Shown here piece by piece: positions 56,656 through 64,000 of a stretch of 64,000 nucleotides of DNA. The translations under genes were made by a program, and so were the position numbers. The notes beneath the pieces are model-generated. The model worked only from the letters and a program-made list of their open reading frames with translations. It was not told where the DNA came from and ran no database searches. The stretch spans positions 1,431,001 through 1,495,000 of the forward strand of contig OX344765.1 of NCBI GenBank assembly GCA_947034895.1, written 5' to 3'. Source of the stretch: Rhytidiadelphus loreus. Its lineage: Eukaryota > Streptophyta > Bryopsida > Hypnales > Hylocomiaceae. Position 1 is the first letter of the stretch. Each line of letters starts with the position of its first letter.

Positions 56656-58160
56656 ACCTCTAAAATCCCATTGTCCCCTCAAAAGACAAAAAAAGATTTT
56701 GAGCTCCTATAGTCTCTATCAATATTTTCATGATTTTCTAAAACTTTTGAAAAGATAGAAAACAAATTAGATTTTTATAAATATAATTTTTATTTCAATC
56801 AATGTTAGAAGTAAAAGTAATGGCACACTGAAATAATAATCCCAAATTTTAATTCAATGGGTAGAAAATAGAACCTAAAAAATTTATAATAAATTTTTTT
56901 CAATATTTTTTTTTCATAGATTATATTTTTATCTATATATAAAACTTTGATTCACTCCATTTGGATTAGTGGTGTGAAAGTTTTGGATAAACTTGTTTTA
57001 GGGGTAATCAAAGCATCTTTTTGAAAAAATAACTTGTAGAATTGAATTTTCACAATTTAAAAATTAATTTTCACAAGATTTCATGATTGAAAATCTCATT
57101 GTTAGAATTAGTGTGTTTCAATTCCATCTTGGAGTTATTAATCCCTAAAAGACCAAGCTGAATTTTTTAGCAACATAGTGATTTTAGACAATTCACTACA
57201 AATGGAATTTTGATTTTTACTTTTGGAATTATCATGGGGATGAGGTTTTTCTTTAAGCCCCAATAATTTTCATAACTTTTGACTATTTGGTTAAAAACTT
57301 ATTGTATGATGTGTAGCTTTTCTTTCTTAGTCAAGTAATCTAGAGAGATTAGAAAAATTCACTTTTCTTAGAAACAAAGATCTAACATTTGTTTTATAGA
57401 TTTATATATATGAAAAGCTTTGAAGCATTCCATTTTGATCAATGAAATGAAAGTTATGACAAGTTTTAGTATACGGGCAATTATGGATTTTGTATTGTAA
57501 AATGCTCTTTAAAGTCCTTCATTTAACTCAATTTTCAATATTTATGGAAAAAATAAAATCATAGGATGTAGATTGTTTAGTAAAACATTACAAACATTGG
57601 AATTGGGATTTTTCAATTCCATAACTAAATTCTTAATAATTTAATATTTTGAATCAATCATTCTCTACTCCTTGAAGAATGAATCCAACGAAGCACCACC
57701 ATTTGGACATTTTTTCATACAAATGTGACCTTGTGAAGTGTAGCTTTTTTTTTGGGTCAAAACAAGGGATTTTGTCTCTTCAAACAACAATCTACATAGT
57801 GGAAATTTGTGAAATATTTTTCACATCTTTTCAAACCAGTGTACTAAAAGATCCTACAGTTACATATGTCTAAAAATGATATTTTTCTAAAATTTGGTAC
57901 TTGTAGTAGGAATAGTAGTTTTGGAGCATTTTTGGTGAAAACATAATCAAGGAACTTTAGGGGGTAATGGTTTGGTTTTTCCTTCAATCTTGAACCTAGT
58001 ACTTCTACTTAACAAATTTTTATTGAATCAAAGTGAAGTGTATTTTTTTAATTTATTTATCCTAGAATCTAAACTTGATTTTTCAGTATAAACAGTTAGA
58101 AATAAATAAAAAATAGTAGTGCAAAAATTTTAAGCTAAAAGTATTCAAAGTCAAAAAATG
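56656..58160 (+). mobile_element. Degenerate copy of the 15267 element, split by a nested insertion
   Basis: The start ACCTCTAAAATCCCATTGTC and the interior TCCATTTGGATTAGTGGTGT match the copy at 15267-16196. Collinearity breaks at 57138 and resumes after 57967 (GGTTTGGTTTTTCCTTCAAT). Its own right end is not resolved. Confidence 0.55.
57138..57967 (-). mobile_element. 822-bp TTAA-type element nested in the 56656 copy
   Basis: Begins TTAA then TCCCTAAAAGACC (57142) and ends GGAACTTTAGGGGG then TAA (57967). The interior matches the copy at 46798-47719 in reverse orientation. The uninterrupted site is seen at 15768-15771 (GTTGTTAACAATTTAG). Confidence 0.7.
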
Positions 58161-58505
58161 TAATTGAATTACTAGAAGAATTTTTTTTCTGCTACAATTG
58201 GTTAAACAGTGAGTCAATGACTAAGTGTTCAATATATGATTGTTTTGCAACCACAAACATTGTTATTAGCACCAAAAATCTTACCTATACATTGTTTTAA
58301 TTGTAAAATAGTTGTAGAGTGAAGTGTAGGATTATAGAAGTGTAATAGAGGTCAATGTGGACAATTTTATGCTCTATGAAGCCACCATGTCAATGTGTAG
58401 TTGCAAAAAAACTAAATTTGGCTAGAAAACAACTACAAATGCATTTGTACAAAAGCTAAATTCCATTAGGACATGATTGCAATTATAAAAGACATTACAA
58501 AAATT

Positions 58506-58788
58506 CTAAACCCTGCAAAGGGCTGCTAGTTTTGCAACCCATGTGCAATTTCGATGCAATTAGGAAATTAAATTTTTTTCTTCTTCTAGATCTGATGTGG
58601 CACTAATGGTGCCATGTCAACCCCATGTCCGACCATCAACTTTATATATATATATATATTTTTTAATATTTAAAATAATAATATTATATATATATATATA
58701 ATTTAAAAAATATATTTCTTTTACTTTTTTTGTACTTACACTGCAGGGCTACTGAAAATAAAAACTAGCACCCCTTTGCCGGGTTCAG
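58506..58788. mobile_element. 283-bp MITE, CTRAACCC termini
   Basis: The left end CTAAACCCTGCAAAGGGCTG then CTAGTTTT is mirrored by AAAACTAGCACCCCTTTGCC then GGGTTCAG. ATT lies on each side, which could be a 3-base duplication of PIF/Harbinger kind. An AT-rich inner palindrome at 58640-58700. Confidence 0.55.
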
Positions 58789-59446
58789 ATTTCCTGTAAT
58801 GATCCAACAAGTTTAATAAATTATCAACTTTGTAAATATTAAAAAAGCATCACAAAACATCAATTTTACCAAACGAAAATATCAATTTTTTTTTAATTCT
58901 CTTAAAAATGAAATATTTTGGAAATCTTTAGAATAGGTCCATAAATAAAAATAGAGAGAGAGAGATAATTTAGAATATTTTAGAGCATTCTTATGAAGTT
59001 TATCCACATAGTCGAAATTTCAAAAGCAATTAATTTGAAAATTTACCAAAATTACACCTTATATTTTAAAATTTTAAAATTTGGTATTATTGCTTGTTAA
59101 TGAATTTTCATCATAAAAAAAGAATTATGAAAAGAACAACACTACTTTTCTCGAATACTAAATGCGTTAACATAAATCTCCAAAAATTTCCAAAAATCAC
59201 TACACTTAGAGTATTACATTTCAAGCTATCACAAATCTCATGCATAGACTGTCCATATCTTATACATAATCAAATCACAAAATTATTTTTATTTTTAAAT
59301 TTCAAATTTTACACAAAAATATTGGTAACTACAATCATAGATTTAACCATATGAAGAGAATCTAAAATTCATAATGTACAATTTTTATTCATACATCAAG
59401 TTCAAAATATCTTTATAGTTTTTATTTTATAATATTTTTTGCAATC
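58789..59446. other. AT-rich sequence, nothing recognised
   Basis: A (GA)n tract at about 58952-58964 and AT-rich frames. No gene seen. Confidence 0.35.
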
Positions 59447-60139
59447 TTCCAAATCTACAAAGGGTTGTAGGCATTTAGGAATCAAAAGTATCCTCAAAGT
59501 TAAAATTTAATTTTTATCATAAATAATAATAACTTGAGGATATTCTCATTTTACTTTTGAGAATATTTGAAAAAATATACATAAAGTTAAAAAAAAATGA
59601 TCTTTAGTTGAACACCCTTCTACTAAAATGTTTGCAAGAAATTTTGGACATGTTGGTTTGAGATGGAATTTTAACCACAAAAACTAGGCTTTAGGATGCA
59701 ACTTTTCTAATAATTTCTATTCAAAACAAACACTATGAGGGGAGAAACAACTATCAAAGTTTACTGTAATTTCCAAAATGTCCAAATTTTTAATGACGGC
59801 ATTAATAAAAAACAATAATTACATATTGCTTGAACAAATAAGACTACTACTGGTGCATTGATTGGGGCTTGTAGATGACAAGCATGAAGTCTTAGGTTTG
59901 AACCCGGGTGGTGTAAGTAGTGGGTGCCATGGTAGTTTGTGGTGGTTCAAGAGATAGGTTGGCATTTAAAATGAAAACATAAAAAATAAGACTTCATTTG
60001 ATGAAGAAAGCAATAGTAAATCAAATTTTGTTGAGATAAGGAGGAATAAGAGAACCCATGAAATAAGTAACATGCACAAAAGTAATACTACAAGATGGAA
60101 TGGAGAGTATGCGGTTTGGAAAAATTTGAGGGTACCAAA
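59447..60139 (+). repeat. Dispersed ~690-bp repeat with tRNA-like boxes, copy 2
   Basis: Collinear with 25470-26155. Box A-like TGGTGCATTGATTGG at 59851-59865 and box B-like AGGTTTGAACCCGG at 59895-59908; this copy's box B is closer to the tRNA consensus. Confidence 0.6.
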
Positions 60140-61654
60140 GTTTTCAAAAAAATTTATTTTCAACATGGAATAGTAAGTAGAATGAGTGTTAAAATGTCTA
60201 ATTTGGTGTTTAATTAATTATATTATTTTATTTTCTAGTAGATTTGGGTAGCAGTAATTTTGCTTTTCATGCAATAAATAGAAGTTTGTTTCATACAACT
60301 TTACATGAGTTGCAATAGTGGCTATCTAGTTCCGCAACAATACAACAAAGTGATTGACCTCAATTGGTAGTGAATGCCACATTGGCAACCACGTAAAAAC
60401 AATATGTCAAAGTTCCAATTAAGTTGTCAGATGAGGAACAACCCCATTGTCATCTACAATTGCATTTTCAAGAATGACTTCTCCACGACAATTGTAAGTC
60501 CCCAAATTTGCACCAATCACAAATGTCCGATTCAACTAAAAAATAATTGTTCTTGTAGTCAAAAAATCTTCATTTTCTTTTAGTGAGCAAGGTGCAAACA
60601 AATTTGTTTTCTTCACTTTGAAATGAAAATGTCTTGCAATATATGGAGTTAAAGTTTTTGAAATTTCTTCCACACATTTTTACCCTTGTTTAGTGGCAAA
60701 ACAAGAATTAGATTTTTTTTTGGCTCTTTGCAATAAACATGAGAGAAAATTTGGACTCTCTACAAGTATATTTGCCTTTGTCTAGCACTACAAATATAAC
60801 AAAAAGTGAAAATAAAATAAATAAATAAATAAAATTTCGAATTAAAAAAAGTCATTGACCATCATGTGAATTGCTTCAAATGCTAGGTCAGATAGTGATA
60901 TTTAAATTTTAAATTATCTTTTTTCAAATTTTAATTTTAATTTTTTTATTTCCTATATTTGCAATACTGATGAAAGTCAAATAGCACTTTAAAGGGTGTA
61001 GAAATTCTCACTAATGAATGACAATTTTGAATGTTTTTTCATCTTGGTACATCACTAGTCATTACTTTAGAAACAACAAGAGACCTGCTAATTATAGGGT
61101 TTATTTTAAATGATGGAGCTAATAATTAAAAAAACATTCAAGTTTACTATAGCATTTCTTTTTTGAAGTGCATTGTATTACAACTACTATATATTACATT
61201 GTAATGATCCATAGTACCTAATTTGTAAATTTACATAAAGGGGGGTAGTTTAAAATGAAAGAAAAAACTTGCATGAGAAGCTTCCATTTGGAAATAGATA
61301 AAGCAATGAATAATATCTCATTTTGGGCTATTATTTGTTTGCTCACTCCAACTTGTTTGTAAGTTAACTATTGTACATGTATGATTCATTTGTATGAATT
61401 GTTTAATATATGTTGTTTGTGTAGGTTGTGTTCAATAGTAGTTAGAATGCACATTTTGTACTAATCAACCTTAAAACTACATACAAATTTTTGAGTTATA
61501 GTAGAAACAAGTTTAAATGCCTCAAATTTCAATTTTAACTACTATAGGGTGTAGGAAAATGATGGGGAAAAATAAAGAAGTATAAAAAAATAGGGACAAA
61601 TATATTCTGAAATTATAATAGCTAAATAGCTCTCATAATAAAAAAAATTTACAA
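60140..61654. other. AT-rich intergenic DNA, no gene supported
   Basis: An open frame at 60374-60583 is short and unmatched. An AAAT tract lies at about 60812-60832. Nothing else is seen. Confidence 0.35.
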
Positions 61655-62031
61655 AGAGAGATTCCATATTTATCTACAAACTAAAACTCCTCATAACTTT
61701 CATCTCGTTAATCAAATTGGAACAATTCAAAGCTTTCTACACATATATAAATCTAGAGAACCAATTTCAAATTTTTATTTTTTTGAATAGTGATTTTTAA
61801 AGAAGTTTTTTGGGCTACTCAGGCTATCTGCTAATCGTTGAAAATTACATATCATGCAATAACTTTTTAACCATGTAGTCAAAAATTATGAAAATTGTTG
61901 GACCTTAAAGTTATTCCTTAGGCACATGTTGTGTGAAATTTTCAAAGAAAAATAAATAAAAATTCCATTTGTAGTAAGCTACCAAAAATCAGCATATTGC
62001 CAAAAAAATGGTGTTCAGACCTTTAGGGGTT
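61655..62031 (+). repeat. 3' part of a TTAA-family element
   Basis: Matches 47355-47716 (CAAACTAAAACTCCTCATAA, CTCTAGAAAACCAATTTCAA in diverged form) and ends GACCTTTAGGGG then TTAT at 62021-62032. The 5' part is missing. Confidence 0.55.
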
Positions 62032-64000
62032 ATAATTGATAAACAACCATCATAAATCAATTTAATTTGTAAAATTCAACCTTTTATCATGCGTTTCTTT
62101 TTTTAAATGCAAATTTTATGTTTATTTTGGTGCACATTGAAGTTTGTGAATATGAATTATAGATATTTGACCTTCAAATTAATCCAATTTTTAGATTTAT
62201 GAAGTTTCAACCTTTTTAATTAGCACAATTATGCTCAAGGTTTAATAGTTTGTAGATTTTTTAAATTATTAAATCTATCCACTTCTAAAGGTTTTGAAAT
62301 TTTATAAATTTCTTAATGCTTGGAGGTTTTATAATTCCTCCAATCTTGTGAATCAATTTCAATAAGAATATAATTTTTGCTAATAGCACATGTGCAAACA
62401 TATGTATTGCAACTATTGCAACTTGAAAATATGTTGCTAGCAATCATTAAACCTCCTCAATGTAAGGGCATTGAAGCCTTCCAAGGAGTTGGCAATTGTT
62501 GATCCGTCTTTGCAAGACTTCAAAAATGTATAAGGTTTTTATGATTGCTAATTTTTGTACAATCCCTGATATAGTCAAACCTTCAAAATAGAAAACTTTG
62601 GTATCCATAATTCCAATACATTACATTTCAATTATAAATTCTATTGTTCTTGTAGACCTTGAGATGTAACTACTTAAAATTTCTAAATCCTAAAAAAAAA
62701 TAGATTTCAATTTTTTGATAAATTAGTTCTTACAATTTTTATAGACAAAATAAGAAATTTGCAATATATTTTTAATTTCAACATCTATCAAACTTTATAT
62801 TTAGAAGAAAAAGATTTTGTGACTATTGATTGACAATCAACAACTATTAAATTCAAATTATAGATTTTATATTTCTTATATATAGACAATTGTGTTAAAT
62901 TGATACAATTCTAGCACCAAAATTTGTGACATATATGTGAGTAAAGATCTTAAATCTAGGACGAGTATGGGATTTATGTTTCATAATGCATGTATATTCT
63001 AAAAGATATTGGAATACTACCAATTGAACAAAATTGACGTTGTATATATGGTACTATTCCTCCCACTACATATCACAATTATATTAAACCAAAAAAATTA
63101 AACTTGGAGGATGATGAATCCTAGAATGCTATCACATGTCAATCTTATTTTCATTTGGTGTAGTAAGTTTTTGACTTTCAATAAAGAAGATCATCCAACA
63201 ACCCAACAATCATTAAGGTAGGCTGCTCTAAAAACAACTGCATTCTAAAAGCAATCTTGACACAAAGGTACATTTTTCTTTCTTCAATGCCGCCAACAAT
63301 GTACATATCATGAGCTGGTTGCTTTTAGTGACCACAATGTTTCAACTTCAAAAATTCACATCTAATTCTACAAAGGTTCAAAAAATAATGAAATGACTTG
63401 GCTTTGATACCAATGCCATTTTTCTTCCTACGAAAATAAACCGAAAATTGTTTCAAGGAGTTTAGATTCCCCCAAAGGCAATCGGCTCTCAAATGGTCGC
63501 TTCAAGAACAAACCATCTCCAGACTAGGCCTAAGTAGGAAGAACCTCTGCATTCCTTCTCAAGAGCCTGGCCTTGAGGCTAGCTAGTTAGCTATGATGCA
63601 ACCATGTATTCATTTGCCGAACAACAAGTCTTATTTTATTCCTGTCATTTTGTCGATCTCATATTCGTTTTCAATGGCAGGTTTCAGTCAAATTTTTCTC
63701 CAGAATTTGCATAGTTTCAGTAGCCCCAACGAAAACCTCAGATCAATTCATACCAGTCCAAGTTCTCAGAGCTCTGGGCACTTGAACATGGCGCTTTGAA
63801 ACAATCCATTTTAACTATTAAGGTGGGTACACTCAAAACCGTCACTTTTTACTACTGAGCCTAGTTGCTATTATGAACTGGTCAAATTTTCACATATTCA
63901 TGTTGGCAAGTGAAAGGAGGTTCCAGTGCACCAAAGAACACCACATTTGGATATTGTATGCAAAAGTTATTAAGGGTCAAAGTTCATTTCTAAAAGCGCT
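62032..64000. other. AT-rich intergenic DNA; more balanced after 63400
   Basis: No gene is recognised to 63400. From about 63450 composition is more balanced and a 68-residue open frame (63593-63799) appears; its end resembles the sequence near 51340-51390 (GGCGCTTTGAAACA). It may be flank of a gene beyond the window. Confidence 0.3.

Overview
The window looks like nuclear DNA of a land plant, most likely a bryophyte such as a moss (inference). The genes have many short exons with GT-AG introns. Short TTTAGGG/AAACCCT telomere-type repeats occur inside introns. The intergenic DNA is very AT-rich and full of miniature inverted-repeat elements. The protein families are plant types: an SMP-C2 synaptotagmin, an NFXL zinc-finger protein and a VCCN-type bestrophin-like channel. 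No bacterial, organellar or viral gene set is visible. Exon models were built by hand by joining frames across splice sites, and coding length was checked for divisibility by three in each model.

Layout. 0.9-4.0 kb: six-exon DUF829/TMEM53-type alpha/beta hydrolase. 5.2-5.6 kb: TTAA-flanked miniature elements. 6.8-11.4 kb: eleven-exon synaptotagmin-like protein (membrane anchor, SMP, one C2), with a probable 5' UTR intron. 12.1-13.2 kb: four-exon gene for a small cysteine-rich, probably secreted protein that I do not recognise. 13.2-23.6 kb: repeats, including a 922-bp TTAA element, a 545-bp Stowaway-like element and retroelement-like sequence with a TATA box and GC-rich minisatellites. 23.7-38.8 kb: an inverted duplication whose two ~1.5-kb arms each carry a near-identical gene for a 110-residue secreted His/Pro-rich peptide. 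The ~12-kb centre holds a sixteen-exon NFXL zinc-finger gene (29.1-36.6 kb). 38.8-50.4 kb: repeats, including a GC-rich foldback-like structure, an ~83-bp satellite with a five-unit higher-order period, a Stowaway-like element and tandem arrays. 52.2-53.3 kb: intronless bestrophin-like channel gene. 53.7-64 kb: nested mobile elements and AT-rich DNA without convincing genes.

The genes form no operon or obvious pathway; each appears to be an independent eukaryotic locus. Two things stand out. The first is a set of non-autonomous elements with CCC...GGG ends flanked by TTAA, the piggyBac signature; one insertion is supported by a related copy with the site empty. The second is the mirrored pair of secreted-peptide genes around the NFXL gene. 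The peptides and the cysteine-rich protein are the best candidates for undescribed gene products.
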